A DNA stretch of 64,000 nucleotides. Source: Paraburkholderia sp. CNPSo 3274. GTDB lineage: Bacteria; Pseudomonadota; Gammaproteobacteria; Burkholderiales; Burkholderiaceae. The stretch is from positions 1-64,000 of the forward strand of contig NZ_JAMBPR010000019.1 of the NCBI RefSeq assembly GCF_024206475.1. The letters run 5' to 3'. A program made the translations under genes and the position numbers. Below are positions 7,935-16,444 of this stretch, piece after piece (position 1 is the first letter of the stretch; each line of letters starts with the position of its first letter). Below the pieces are notes generated by a model. It was not told where the DNA came from. It saw nothing but the letters and a program-made list of their open reading frames with translations, and did no database searches.

Positions 7935-8587
7935 GGGCGCGTCGGGGGGCTCGGTATTGCTGGGATTGCGGGTTTCGCGCGCCGCGGAAAAGGTTTCGGA
8001 CAAGACAGTCTCGAGCGGGTGGACGATGAAGGCTGCGGCGCGGGCCGCGTGGACGAATTTTGCGATTGTTACAGAGCCCGCCCGGTTTTGCAGGAGGCGC
8101 TTCAAAGCGTGGGCTGACTGTAAGGCTTCGGGTGGCACTCAATCGCCATCGTGCGTCGTCATATCGCAACTAACCGCCAAGCCCATCACGCGCAAGCGTG
8201 GCGGCGCGCGACGCGCGCGCAACCGTCCGCACGGCAAGGGCTCGAGACGGCCGGCGGGTTCCGCGTGCCTGGCGGCCGTGCTCCGCGCCCGGATGGCGCG
8301 CCGCCGCACGCCATTTGAAAATGCACTACTCTGCAAATTGATCTGCGCTCGCTGGCGAGCGGCGCCGGCCTTTTGCGCCGCGGCGCCGATGCGCCATCGT
8401 CCCGTTCCGCCACGTGCGGCGCAGGCCCAGAACAACCGCGCGCCCTGCACCTTTTATGGGCGCGCCGCCATTTCCAGCGCTTTGCGTGGGACCGCACCAG
8501 GCGCTCTGCGTGGGGCCGGAGTAAGTGCTAAAGCACTAACTCCGGCCGACAGCTTAAGCGCCAGGCGCGGTCGACAGGAGTCAGTTG
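7935..8587. other. intergenic region between the divergent MFS and glgP genes
   Basis: About 650 bp without a supported gene; reading frames here are GC-rich shadows. It should hold the promoters of both flanking genes. The only clear structure is the near-perfect hairpin at 8514-8547 just before glgP. Confidence 0.5.
8514..8547. repeat. 16-bp-arm inverted repeat upstream of glgP
   Basis: GGCCGGAGTAAGTGCT (8514-8529) and AGCACTAACTCCGGCC (8532-8547) pair at 15 of 16 positions around a 2-nt AA centre. The arm end lies 40 bp before the glgP start. The GGAG(T)TAGTGCT core has the look of a dispersed REP-type element in Burkholderia genomes, but only one copy is present in this window. Confidence 0.75.
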
Positions 8588-11041
8588 ATGACAGCCATCG
8601 GTCTCGAGTTCGATCAGTTGCAAAGCAGCGTCGAAGCGCTGCGCCGTTCCCTCTCCAATCGCCTGATGTACGGTGTCGGCAAGGACGCCGTGACGGCCCG
8701 TCCGCAAGACTGGCTGCACGCCGCGGCGCTCGCCGTGCGCGACCGGCTCGTCGAGCGCTGGATGATCACCACGCGCCGCCAGTACGACCAGGACGTCAAA
8801 CGCGTCTATTACCTGTCGATGGAATTTCTCATCGGCCGCACGTTCTCGAACGCGCTGATCGCGCTCGGCATACACGATCAGATGAAAGAGGCGCTGGCGA
8901 GCGTAGGCGTCGACATGGACACGGTGCTCGACTACGAGCCCGACGCGGCGCTCGGCAACGGCGGTCTCGGCCGTCTCGCGGCGTGCTTTCTCGATTCGAT
9001 GGCGACGCTCGGCATTCCGGGCTTCGGCTATGGCATTCGTTACGACTACGGCATGTTCCGTCAGCAGATCGTGAACGGCGAACAGGTCGAAGCGCCCGAC
9101 TACTGGCTGCGCTATGGCAACCCGTGGGAGTTTCCGCGGCCCGAGGTCCAGTATCCCGTGCATTTTGGCGGGCGCACCATGCAGCGCAATGGCCAGGTGG
9201 AATGGGTCGACACGCAGCATGTGAACGCCATGGCCTACGACACGGTGATTCCCGGCTACGCGACGAGCGCGACCAACACGCTGCGGCTGTGGTCCGCGCG
9301 CGCGGATGAAGAACTCGACCTCTCGGCGTTCAACCAGGGCGACTATCAGCGCGCGGTGGAAGCGCGCAATATCTCCGAGAACGTCTCGCGGCTGCTCTAT
9401 CCTGACGACTCGACGATGGCCGGGCGCGAACTGCGTCTTCGCCAGGAATACTTCTTCGTTTCCGCGACGATGCAGGACCTGATTCGCCGCTACCTGCGCA
9501 CGCACAGCACGTTCGGGCGTTTCTCCGAAAAGGTCGCGGTGCACCTGAACGACACGCACCCGGTGCTGGCCGTTCCCGAGTTGATTCGCCTGCTCGTCGA
9601 CGTGCATCATCTGCCGTGGGACGAGGCGATGGGCCACGTGCGCCGCGTGTTCTCGTACACCAACCACACGCTGATGCCAGAAGCGCTGGAAACCTGGGAC
9701 ATCGAATTATTGGCGCGCCTCTTGCCGCGCCACCTCGAAATTATTTTCGACATCAACGCGGCGTTCCTGCGCGAAGCGAGCGACCGCGGCGCGCACGACC
9801 TCGAACTGATCCGCAGCATCTCGCTCGTGGACGAATACGGCCAGCGCCGCGTGCGCATGGCTTATCTCGCGATCGTGGCAAGCCACAAGGTGAACGGCGT
9901 CTCGAAGTTGCACTCGCAACTGATGACGCGCGATATCTTCGCCGACTTCGCGCGCCTCTTTCCCGACCGCTTCACGAACGTGACCAACGGCATCACGCCG
10001 CGCCGCTGGCTCGCACAGGCGAGCCCGCCGCTCGCGCGTCTCGTGGACGAAGCGATCGGGCCGCGCTGGCGCAGCGATCTCTTCGAGCTGGGCGCGCTGC
10101 GCAAGCTGCGCGGCGACGCTTCGTTCGAAGCCGCGTTCCGCGCCGCCAAGCGCAGCAACAAGGTGCGCCTCGCACATCGCGCCCTGGAGCGTACGGGCAT
10201 CGTCTTCAATCCCGATGCGCTGTTCGACATGCAGGTCAAGCGCATTCACGAGTACAAGCGCCAGTTGCTCAACGTGCTGCACGTGATCACGCGCTACAAC
10301 CGCATTCTCGAAGCGCCGGAGCGCGACTGGGTGCCGCGCGTCGTGCTGTTCGCGGGCAAGGCCGCGTCGGCGTACCGCATGGCGAAGATGATCATCCACC
10401 TCATCAACGACGTGGCCGCGAAGATCAACAACGATCCCGTGGTGGGCGATCGCCTCAAGGTGGTGTTCGTGCCGAACTACGGCGTGAGCGTGGCCGAGGT
10501 GCTGATTCCTGCGGCGGACCTGTCCGAGCAGATCTCGACGGCGGGCACCGAAGCGTCGGGCACCGGCAACATGAAACTCGCGCTCAACGGCGCGCTCACC
10601 ATGGGCACGCTGGACGGCGCGAACATCGAGATCGGCGAGGCCGTGGGCCAGGACAACATCTTCATCTTCGGGCACACGTCCGACCAGGTCGATCAGTTGC
10701 GTTGCGCGGGCTACCGGCCGCGCCAGGTCTACGAGGAAGACGCCGAACTGCGCCGCGCGCTCGACCAGATTCGCACGGGCTTCTTCTCGCCACACGATTC
10801 GGCACGCTACACGGACATCTTCCACACGCTCGTGGACTGGGGCGACCACTACCTCGTGCTGGCCGACTACTCGGCCTTCATCGAGGCCCAGGACGCCGCC
10901 GACCAGCGCTTCATCGACGTGCCGGCGTGGACCGCGAGCGCGATCGAGAATGTGGCGGGGATGGGGAAATTCTCTTCGGACCGTGCGATCGCGGAATACG
11001 CCCGCGATATCTGGCACGTTAAGTCGATCGAGATGGAGTGA
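8588..11041 (+). CDS. glgP: glycogen/alpha-glucan phosphorylase
   Basis: An 817-residue family-35 glycosyltransferase that phosphorolyses alpha-1,4-glucans to glucose 1-phosphate in the cytoplasm. Markers in order: RVYYLSMEFLIGR at ~77, ALGNGGLGRLAACFLDS at ~122-138, VKRIHEYKRQLLN at ~550, and the PLP site EASGTGNMKLALNGAL, where Lys663 binds pyridoxal phosphate. The length fits bacterial GlgP (about 790-830). The ATG at 8588 has CAGGAG seven bases upstream; an in-frame TTG directly before it is not needed. Other glycogen genes are not adjacent. No allosteric N-terminal extension is seen. Confidence 0.95.
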   Translation: MTAIGLEFDQLQSSVEALRRSLSNRLMYGVGKDAVTARPQDWLHAAALAVRDRLVERWMITTRRQYDQDVKRVYYLSMEFLIGRTFSNALIALGIHDQMKEALASVGVDMDTVLDYEPDAALGNGGLGRLAACFLDSMATLGIPGFGYGIRYDYGMFRQQIVNGEQVEAPDYWLRYGNPWEFPRPEVQYPVHFGGRTMQRNGQVEWVDTQHVNAMAYDTVIPGYATSATNTLRLWSARADEELDLSAFNQGDYQRAVEARNISENVSRLLYPDDSTMAGRELRLRQEYFFVSATMQDLIRRYLRTHSTFGRFSEKVAVHLNDTHPVLAVPELIRLLVDVHHLPWDEAMGHVRRVFSYTNHTLMPEALETWDIELLARLLPRHLEIIFDINAAFLREASDRGAHDLELIRSISLVDEYGQRRVRMAYLAIVASHKVNGVSKLHSQLMTRDIFADFARLFPDRFTNVTNGITPRRWLAQASPPLARLVDEAIGPRWRSDLFELGALRKLRGDASFEAAFRAAKRSNKVRLAHRALERTGIVFNPDALFDMQVKRIHEYKRQLLNVLHVITRYNRILEAPERDWVPRVVLFAGKAASAYRMAKMIIHLINDVAAKINNDPVVGDRLKVVFVPNYGVSVAEVLIPAADLSEQISTAGTEASGTGNMKLALNGALTMGTLDGANIEIGEAVGQDNIFIFGHTSDQVDQLRCAGYRPRQVYEEDAELRRALDQIRTGFFSPHDSARYTDIFHTLVDWGDHYLVLADYSAFIEAQDAADQRFIDVPAWTASAIENVAGMGKFSSDRAIAEYARDIWHVKSIEME

Positions 11042-11084
11042 GGGGCAAGCGCCCGTGGTGCTTGCGGCGGTGCTTGAGGCGGTA

Positions 11085-11501
11085 TCAGGGCGCTGCGGGC
11101 CGCGTCGTGCCGCCCTCGGCCTGCGCCGCTTGCGCGGCCTTGGCGGCGCGCACCGCTTTTTCTACGCGTTCGAGGAATGCAGGGTCGAGGCTCGTGACCG
11201 CCTCGCGCGATTCTCCGCCCGTCACGACATAGAGCCGATGCACGGCTTCCTGCCAGAGCCACGCGAGCCAGCCCACCACGATCACCATCACGCCGCACGC
11301 GAGACCGGTCGCCGAGCCGAGCACGCCGCCCACGACAGCGCCTGCGGCGCCGACCAGGCTAATCGCGATGGGCACGACGCGGCTGCGCCGCCCGATGACG
11401 ATGCGCACGTCCTCGATGTCGCGCATGGGGAACACCTGGCCGGCTGCGGAGAGCGCGTTGCGCGTGACCGAGACGGCGGCTTCGTTGAAAGGGAGTTCCA
11501 T
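11085..11501 (-). CDS. small membrane protein of unknown function (DUF6232-like)
   Basis: A 138-residue protein starting MELPFNEAAVSVTRNALSAA. After an N-terminal beta-rich stretch with VTRNALSAAGQVFPMRDIEDVRI, it has two hydrophobic segments (about 46-66 and 68-84) and a soluble Ala-rich, helical tail. The pattern of a 'conventional' strand followed by paired TM helices resembles DUF6232-type proteins. It is convergent with glgP, with 43 bp between stops. The reading upstream of 11501 has no conserved content. Function unknown. Confidence 0.6.
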   Translation of the reverse strand: MELPFNEAAVSVTRNALSAAGQVFPMRDIEDVRIVIGRRSRVVPIAISLVGAAGAVVGGVLGSATGLACGVMVIVVGWLAWLWQEAVHRLYVVTGGESREAVTSLDPAFLERVEKAVRAAKAAQAAQAEGGTTRPAAP

Positions 11502-11668
11502 CGGTTCGATAGCGGCGGGGTGAGAGAGCGCAGCGTACCAGAAGCGGGGCCAGGGCGGGGCCGCGGCGGACATAACGCCGCAGGCCGGACGCATCGCAGG
11601 TTGGGCAACGTGCCGATGCCGCTATACTTGCGCGCTTTTATTGCCCCCGTCAGCACCAAGGATTCCCC

Positions 11669-12010
11669 ATGAGCGCACTGCCACGCTGTCCGAAATGCAA
11701 TTCCGAGTTCACCTACGAAGACGGGGGCGTCTACATCTGCCCGGAGTGTGCGCATGAATGGTCGGGGCAAGCCACCGCGCCGGCCGAAACAGCGGGCAAG
11801 GTGTATCGCGATTCGGCCGGCAATGTCCTTCAGGACGGGGATGCCGTCACGGTCATCAAGGACTTGAAACTCAAGGGTTCGGGTGGCGTGATCAAGATGG
11901 GCACCAAAGTGAAAAATATCCGGCTGGTGGACAGCGACCACGATATCGATTGCAAGATAGATGGCTTTGGCGCGATGAGTCTCAAATCGGAATTCGTCAA
12001 GAAGGCGTGA
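11669..12010 (+). CDS. yjdM: YjdM/PhnA-type zinc-ribbon protein
   Basis: A 113-residue protein with an N-terminal zinc ribbon: CPKC at residues 8-11 and CPEC at 24-27. A PhnA/YjdM C-terminal domain follows ([23 protein letters not shown]). Older annotation calls it alkylphosphonate uptake protein PhnA. The family has no demonstrated role in the C-P lyase pathway, so its presence 5 kb from phnM is probably coincidence. The start ATG 11669 follows CACCAAGGATTCCCC. The gene is convergent with the porin gene and shares its terminator hairpin. Confidence 0.88.
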   Translation: MSALPRCPKCNSEFTYEDGGVYICPECAHEWSGQATAPAETAGKVYRDSAGNVLQDGDAVTVIKDLKLKGSGGVIKMGTKVKNIRLVDSDHDIDCKIDGFGAMSLKSEFVKKA

Positions 12011-12042
12011 CGAAGGGCGTCGTGCATCAACTGGGATGAACC

Positions 12043-12074
12043 AAAAAAAGCGGGGCATCCCAAGGGATGCCCCG
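12043..12074 (-). terminator. terminator of the porin gene
   Basis: On the minus strand an 11-bp perfect stem (12051-12061 with 12064-12074) is followed by seven T (12043-12049). It lies just beyond the porin stop and can also stop the converging yjdM transcript. Confidence 0.85.
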
Positions 12075-12169
12075 TCCGGTAAGGCGCGGCGTGCAGCCTG
12101 GGCTGCGGCGCGCCGAGCAGAGCCGGCGCTATGAGTCGCCGGCTGCCGCTGTTGCGCAAGTTACGCTGC

Positions 12170-13333
12170 TTAGAACTTGTGGCGGATACCGACGCGAACC
12201 GCGACTTGATCCTGCGAACCCGTGCCCGACGGCTGGTAGATGCTCGAGTTCGAGTCGCCGATCTGCGCCTGAACCTTCTGGCCGTTCGGGAGCGTGCCCG
12301 ATGCGTCCTGGTACGACACGAGACCGTAGACGTCGGTGCGCTTGCTCAGCGCGTAGTCAACCGATGCGTTGACCTGGTTCCAGTGAGCCGTCTGGCTGCC
12401 CGAGGTGCGCGAGTACGTGTAGCCGAGGCCAGCCGTGAGAGCCGGCGTGAAGGCGTACTTGCCGCCTGCTTCGTACGCGTTGTAGAGCGTCGACGAACCG
12501 GCGATCGGCGAGAGCAGCGTGTTGGTCCACAGGGCCCACAGCGTTGCCGGGCCGACGATGTAACGGCCACCAACGCCAAACGAGCGCAGGCCGTGCAGCG
12601 CGACGCTGGTCTGGGTCGCCGGCAGGTTGGCGATCGAGGTCGTCGACTGCGTGGTGTTGGCCGGGTACGTGATGTTCGTGTACGCGGCGCCGAGGCTGAA
12701 CGGGCCGTAGCCGTAGTTCGCGCCGAAGCTGTAGGCACGCGACGAAGCCGTCGAAGCCGTTGTCGGCGCGCCGGCGAACGACGTCGAGTTCGAGAAGCCA
12801 TACAGACCGCCGAACGTGAAGCCCGAGAAGTTCACGCTCTGGAACTTGACCGCGTTGTTGATGCGGCTCGACGTAAGCTGGTCGACGTCGTTGAAGTGGT
12901 ATGCCCAGTTACCCGAAACCGTGTTGCCACCGGTCGAGTACTGCGAGCCGAGAATGTCCGTGCTGAACGAGTATTGACGGCCGAACGTCAGCGAGCCGAT
13001 GTTCGATTGCGTCAGACCGACGAACGCTTGACGGCCGAACATCGCGCCGCCCTGGCCTGCCGTGCCGTTACCGCTGTTGAAGCCGTTTTCGAGCACGAAG
13101 ATCGCCTTCAGGCCGCCGCCCAGGTCTTCCGTGCCGCGCAGGCCCCAACGGCTGCCTTGAGCTACGCCGTCACCGTACGAATATTGGTGCGAGCTGCCGC
13201 CCGTCGCGTTCTTCACGTTGCTGATGTAGTTCACACCCGCGTCGATGATGCCGTACAGCGTCACGCTGCTTTGTGCGTGGGCAACGCCTGCGATCGAGGC
13301 AAGAATAGCGGTGGTCAGAATTTTCTTTTTCAA
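12170..13333 (-). CDS. Gram-negative general porin (OmpC-like, Burkholderia type)
   Basis: A 387-residue outer-membrane beta-barrel that forms a trimeric diffusion channel. The signal peptide (about 1-20, KKKILTTAILASIAGVAHA, cleaved before QSSVTLYG) and the mature start SSVTLYGIIDAGV are typical of Burkholderiaceae porins. SRWGLRGTEDLGGGLKAIF and the terminal Phe (GIRHKF) mark the barrel. The start codon is TTG at 13333: GGAG stands seven bases upstream and the next possible starts lie within the signal peptide. A 6-bp-stem hairpin in the 5' leader (13366-13384) may affect mRNA stability. Monocistronic, with its own terminator. Which solutes it passes cannot be told. Confidence 0.93.
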   Translation of the reverse strand: MKKKILTTAILASIAGVAHAQSSVTLYGIIDAGVNYISNVKNATGGSSHQYSYGDGVAQGSRWGLRGTEDLGGGLKAIFVLENGFNSGNGTAGQGGAMFGRQAFVGLTQSNIGSLTFGRQYSFSTDILGSQYSTGGNTVSGNWAYHFNDVDQLTSSRINNAVKFQSVNFSGFTFGGLYGFSNSTSFAGAPTTASTASSRAYSFGANYGYGPFSLGAAYTNITYPANTTQSTTSIANLPATQTSVALHGLRSFGVGGRYIVGPATLWALWTNTLLSPIAGSSTLYNAYEAGGKYAFTPALTAGLGYTYSRTSGSQTAHWNQVNASVDYALSKRTDVYGLVSYQDASGTLPNGQKVQAQIGDSNSSIYQPSGTGSQDQVAVRVGIRHKF

Positions 13334-13834
13334 CTGTTGCTCCGGGTAAAGGAAAGATGACTACTCCGGCCTCTTATGGGCCGGTCAATGTGACGGGCTG
13401 CAATTTAAGGGTCGATCACGAAAAGAATGTGACAGTAAGGTTTTGTAGGGTAAATGTCGCCATTCTGTTGTGTGGATGCGACATACGGGTTGCAGGCCGG
13501 GAGAACGGCGCCTGAAGCCCGCCGTTATTGGATTTGCGGGCGATTTTCCTGTCAATTTGAAAGGCCGGACTGCGACAATCGGCCATATAAGATTTTTCTC
13601 TAAGCTTTCTTCTATTTGCGGGGTTAATCGATCTTTTGAATCTGGCTTCAAGCTGAGTGTGATTAATCCCAAGAACGCATTAACGGCCGATCAATGCGCG
13701 CTTTACATGGTTGATTGCCACCGATTCATGAAAGTGGAAAATTAGTTACCCGAAATAATCGAAATAGCGGGAAACGCCCATAAAAAAAGGACTCGCCCCC
13801 AGGATGCGAGCCCTTTGACGGTGAGGCGTTGCCG
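13334..13834. other. AT-richer intergenic region upstream of the porin gene
   Basis: About 500 bp with no supported gene. It is clearly less GC-rich than its neighbours, as expected of a strong promoter and regulatory region. It holds the porin leader hairpin (CCGGCC 13366-13371 with GGCCGG 13379-13384) and, at its far end, the terminator of the next gene. A 91-codon plus-strand reading frame here lacks a ribosome site and recognisable sequence. Confidence 0.5.
13782..13813 (-). terminator. terminator of the AstE/AspA-like gene
   Basis: On the minus strand GGGCTCGC (13813-13806) pairs with GCGAGTCC (13796-13789), with one G-T pair, and is followed by seven T (13788-13782). It lies 21 bp past the stop of the amidohydrolase gene. 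Confidence 0.75.
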
Positions 13835-14953
13835 TTACAGCGAGAGAAGCGAGCCGCTGCGAATGGGCTTTTCGCCGGCAATGCGCGCGACTTCCATGCC
13901 GGCCGTGGCGAAGCGCGCGCTATGGCGCGCGTACATCACGCCGCTCACGCCCGCGTGCAGCGTCGTCACGGTGTCGGCGAGCGGGTCGATGACATCGGCA
14001 ATTGCCGCGCCGCGTTCCACCCACGTGCCGCAATCCACGCGAAACACGAGCACGCCGCTGGCAGGCGCCACGATCGGCTCCGTGCCCGCGAGGGGCGTGG
14101 CCGCATGGGCGAGTGGCGGCAGCGGCGCGGCCGTGCCTTCGATGACGCCGCGCCCGATCAGATAGTCGACGATGGCTTGAGCGTCGTGCTCGGCGAGCTC
14201 GTGCGAGACGTCGCGCTGGCCGCGCAGCTCGACCGTTACCGAAATCGAGCCGTACGGAATGGGGAAGCGCGTGCCGAAGTGCTCGCGCAGCTCCGACCAG
14301 CAGAAGCTGTGAATCTCGTCGAACGGATTGCCGATCGAGTTGAGCGCGAGGAGCGACGCCTTGGCGTCGAGATAGCGCGCGAGCGGCTCGACTTCGGGCC
14401 ACAGTTCGGGGTTCGTGTAGATGTGCATGGCGGCTTCCCAGTCGCAATGCAGGTCCAGCACGATGTCGGCGTCGTACGAAAGGCGCTGGAGCGCGAGGCG
14501 CATCGAATCGAGTTCGCTCCTGGGCTGCTGCGCGGCCAGCGCTTCGCCCATGGCCGCGCGGATGGCCGTGCGGTTCGCGGCTTCGTCGGACCCGAGGCGC
14601 GCCTCGATGTTGGGCAGCACGAGCGCGGTGAGCTCGTGGAAATTGCGGTTGAAGTTCTGCGCCGTGTTCGATTCGAAGCGGCCGATCATATGCCCGAGCC
14701 AGTGCTGATTCAGGCCCACGGGGTTGGGCACCGGCACGATCACGATCTCGCCGCGAAGGCGCCCCGCAGCTTCCAGCTCCGCCAGCTTGCGGCGCAGCAC
14801 CCACGAGACGAGCATGCCCGGCAGCTCGTCGGCGTGCAGCGAGGACTGGATGTAGACCTTTTGGTTACCGCCGGCTTTGCCGTAGTGGAAACTGGCAAGT
14901 TCCCGCGCGGTACCGAGGGCGGGCGCGATCAACGGGTGATTTCGGGTTTGCAT
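13835..14953 (-). CDS. succinylglutamate desuccinylase/aspartoacylase-family zinc amidohydrolase
   Basis: A 372-residue M14-like metallohydrolase of the AstE/AspA family. The zinc-binding motif is HADELPG (His40, Glu43) with the third ligand His169 in DLHCD. The expected catalytic glutamate is in SVTVELRGQ (about 244). Residues ~285-365 form a biotinyl/lipoyl-like C-terminal beta domain (PIVAPASGVLVFRVDCGTWV). Family members hydrolyse N-acyl amino acids or related amides; the substrate is not known. It is not in an ast operon, so AstE itself is unlikely. ATG 14953 (MQTRNHP) was taken as start; the ribosome site is weak. Confidence 0.78.
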   Translation of the reverse strand: MQTRNHPLIAPALGTARELASFHYGKAGGNQKVYIQSSLHADELPGMLVSWVLRRKLAELEAAGRLRGEIVIVPVPNPVGLNQHWLGHMIGRFESNTAQNFNRNFHELTALVLPNIEARLGSDEAANRTAIRAAMGEALAAQQPRSELDSMRLALQRLSYDADIVLDLHCDWEAAMHIYTNPELWPEVEPLARYLDAKASLLALNSIGNPFDEIHSFCWSELREHFGTRFPIPYGSISVTVELRGQRDVSHELAEHDAQAIVDYLIGRGVIEGTAAPLPPLAHAATPLAGTEPIVAPASGVLVFRVDCGTWVERGAAIADVIDPLADTVTTLHAGVSGVMYARHSARFATAGMEVARIAGEKPIRSGSLLSL

Positions 14954-15132
14954 GATGGATGCGCGAGGCGCGGCGGCCCGCAAAAGGTGTTGGAGTGAAC
15001 GATGGCCCCGTAAGAAAACGCAAGGGCCGTAGCCCGATCTTAGCTGATTCGACGCGCCGCCGGAACCGGAGCGCCCGCGCGCGCCTGCGGCGTCGTCATA
15101 AAATAGGGAATCCGAAATAAAATTCCGGAAAA

Positions 15133-15160
15133 GAAAAAGCCCGGACGCAACGCCCGGGCT
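15133..15160 (-). terminator. terminator of the amino-acid binding protein gene
   Basis: On the minus strand AGCCCGG/CCGGGCT arms (15138-15144 and 15154-15160) are followed by a T-rich run over 15133-15138. It lies 37 bp after the stop. Confidence 0.75.
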
Positions 15161-15197
15161 TCGCGCGCCGTCATGCAGCGCCGGCGCGATGCGGTGC

Positions 15198-15965
15198 TTA
15201 GCCGCCGTACACGTCGAAGTCGAAGTACTTGGCTTCGATCTTCTTGTACGTGCCGTCCTTGATCATGTCGGCGATAGCCTTGTCGATCTTGCCCTTCAGG
15301 TCGGCGTCTTCCTTGCGCAGGCCGATAGCGGCGGCGCCCGTCGGGATTTCCTTGCCGGCGAACTGGAAGCCAGCGCCGCGCGGCGTCTTCAGGAAGCCCA
15401 GATCCGCTTGCACTTCATCCTGCAGCGCAGCGTCCAGACGGCCCGAGATCAGGTCGGCATAGACCTGGTCCTGGTTTTGGTAAGGAACGACGTTCACGCC
15501 CTTCGGCGCCCAGTTTTCCTTCGCGTAGGTTTCCTGGATCGTGCCTTGCTCCACGCCCACCGACTTGCCCTTGAGCGAGTCAGCCGTCGGGGCGAGGCTC
15601 GAGCCCTTCTTGGCGACGAGGCGCGTCGGCGTGTTGAACAGCTTCGCCGAGAAGGCGATCTGTTGCTCGCGCTGCGGGGTGATCGTCATCGACGAGAGCA
15701 CGCCGTCGAACTTCTTGGCCTTCAGGCCCGGGATCATGCCGTCGAAGTCTTGCTCGACCCACACGCACTTGGCGTTCAGGCGCTTGCAGATTTCGTTGCC
15801 GAGGTCGATGTCGAAGCCGACCAGCTTGCCATCGGGTGCTTTGGATTCGAACGGTGCGTAGCTGGCGTCAACGCCGAAACGCATGGTGGACCAGTCCTTC
15901 GCATGGGCGACGCCAGCCGAGACGGCGAGCAGGGCAACCGTGAGGGTGGCAAGCAGTTTCTTCAC
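15198..15965 (-). CDS. polar amino-acid ABC transporter, periplasmic binding protein (ArgT/HisJ-like)
   Basis: A 255-residue periplasmic solute-binding protein. The signal peptide (about 1-22, VKKLLATLTVALLAVSAGVAHA) is followed by the SBP_bac_3 fold. FGVDASYAPFESK at ~29-41, GKLVGFDIDLGNEICKRL, and LSSMTITPQREQQIAFS match the lysine/arginine/ornithine and histidine binding proteins. Start is GTG at 15965 with GAGGAG eight bases upstream. It stands alone here: the permease and ATPase that must work with it are not in the window. Basic amino acids are the likely ligands, by resemblance only. Confidence 0.85.
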   Translation of the reverse strand: MKKLLATLTVALLAVSAGVAHAKDWSTMRFGVDASYAPFESKAPDGKLVGFDIDLGNEICKRLNAKCVWVEQDFDGMIPGLKAKKFDGVLSSMTITPQREQQIAFSAKLFNTPTRLVAKKGSSLAPTADSLKGKSVGVEQGTIQETYAKENWAPKGVNVVPYQNQDQVYADLISGRLDAALQDEVQADLGFLKTPRGAGFQFAGKEIPTGAAAIGLRKEDADLKGKIDKAIADMIKDGTYKKIEAKYFDFDVYGG

Positions 15966-16444
15966 TATGGGTACTCCTCGAGATGGTTCAGGGCGCGCCG
16001 CGTGCGGTTGTGCCGCCATGGCGCATTTTCCGGCGCGGCTCGCGCCGGATTATTGTTGGACCCGCCAGCCTGCGGCCAGCAAAGCGCGCGCAAGCTTACC
16101 AGGTCAAAATTGCTGCGTCGCTAGTGTAATACCGGATAGCGGGAACGGGACCCGCTAAGTGTACGCCCGTGCGCTTGTACGATTTAACGCAAAGCCTTGT
16201 CAGACAAGGCGCGCAGGTCAATGCGGAGGGGCCGTTGCGGGGTGCCTGGGATGGGCTGCGCGATGCTCTGCCGCAACAGTCGGAAGAATGCGGTGCCGCA
16301 CGGTCGCGGCATCGTCAACGATATGAAGGGAAATTGAAATCGAATCGACGGCGCGCTGTTGGTTTTCGGCCCGAATGGGGTCATCCGGCGCGCCGTCTTT
16401 TGTCGCGGTGCAGCAGATGTATCGGCTGCACCGCGTGGATGACG
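15966..16444. other. intergenic region between the binding-protein gene and phnM
   Basis: About 480 bp without a supported gene. It contains a GCCTTGT/ACAAGGC hairpin with a 3-nt loop (16194-16210) and the hairpin listed at 16405-16434. The promoter of the binding-protein gene must lie in its left half. A 66-codon minus frame (16184-16384) has no ribosome site or recognisable family. Confidence 0.5.
16405..16434 (-). terminator. hairpin at the end of the phnG-M operon
   Basis: GCGGTGCAGC (16405-16414) and GCTGCACCGC (16425-16434) form a perfect 10-bp stem with a 10-nt loop, 11 bp past the phnM stop. There is no T-run on the minus strand, so it may end the transcript with Rho or protect its 3' end. 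Confidence 0.55.

Noticed and set aside
6603..8117. 504-codon plus-strand frame opposite the MFS gene
   Set aside because: Arg/Gly/Glu-rich shadow of the MFS reading frame with no ribosome site and no recognisable domain.
11669..12010. YjdM/PhnA gene as part of the phosphonate system
   Set aside because: Despite the historic name it is unlinked to the phn operon, lacks the PhnF operator and the family has no proven C-P lyase role.
12131..13360. 409-codon plus-strand frame opposite the porin gene
   Set aside because: Antisense shadow rich in Arg and Val; the porin with signal peptide and C-terminal Phe is the real gene.
13470..13745. 91-codon plus-strand frame upstream of the porin
   Set aside because: No ribosome site, no family resemblance, and it lies in the AT-richer promoter region.
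16184..16384. 66-codon minus-strand frame before phnM's terminator
   Set aside because: No ribosome site and no recognisable sequence; probably chance.
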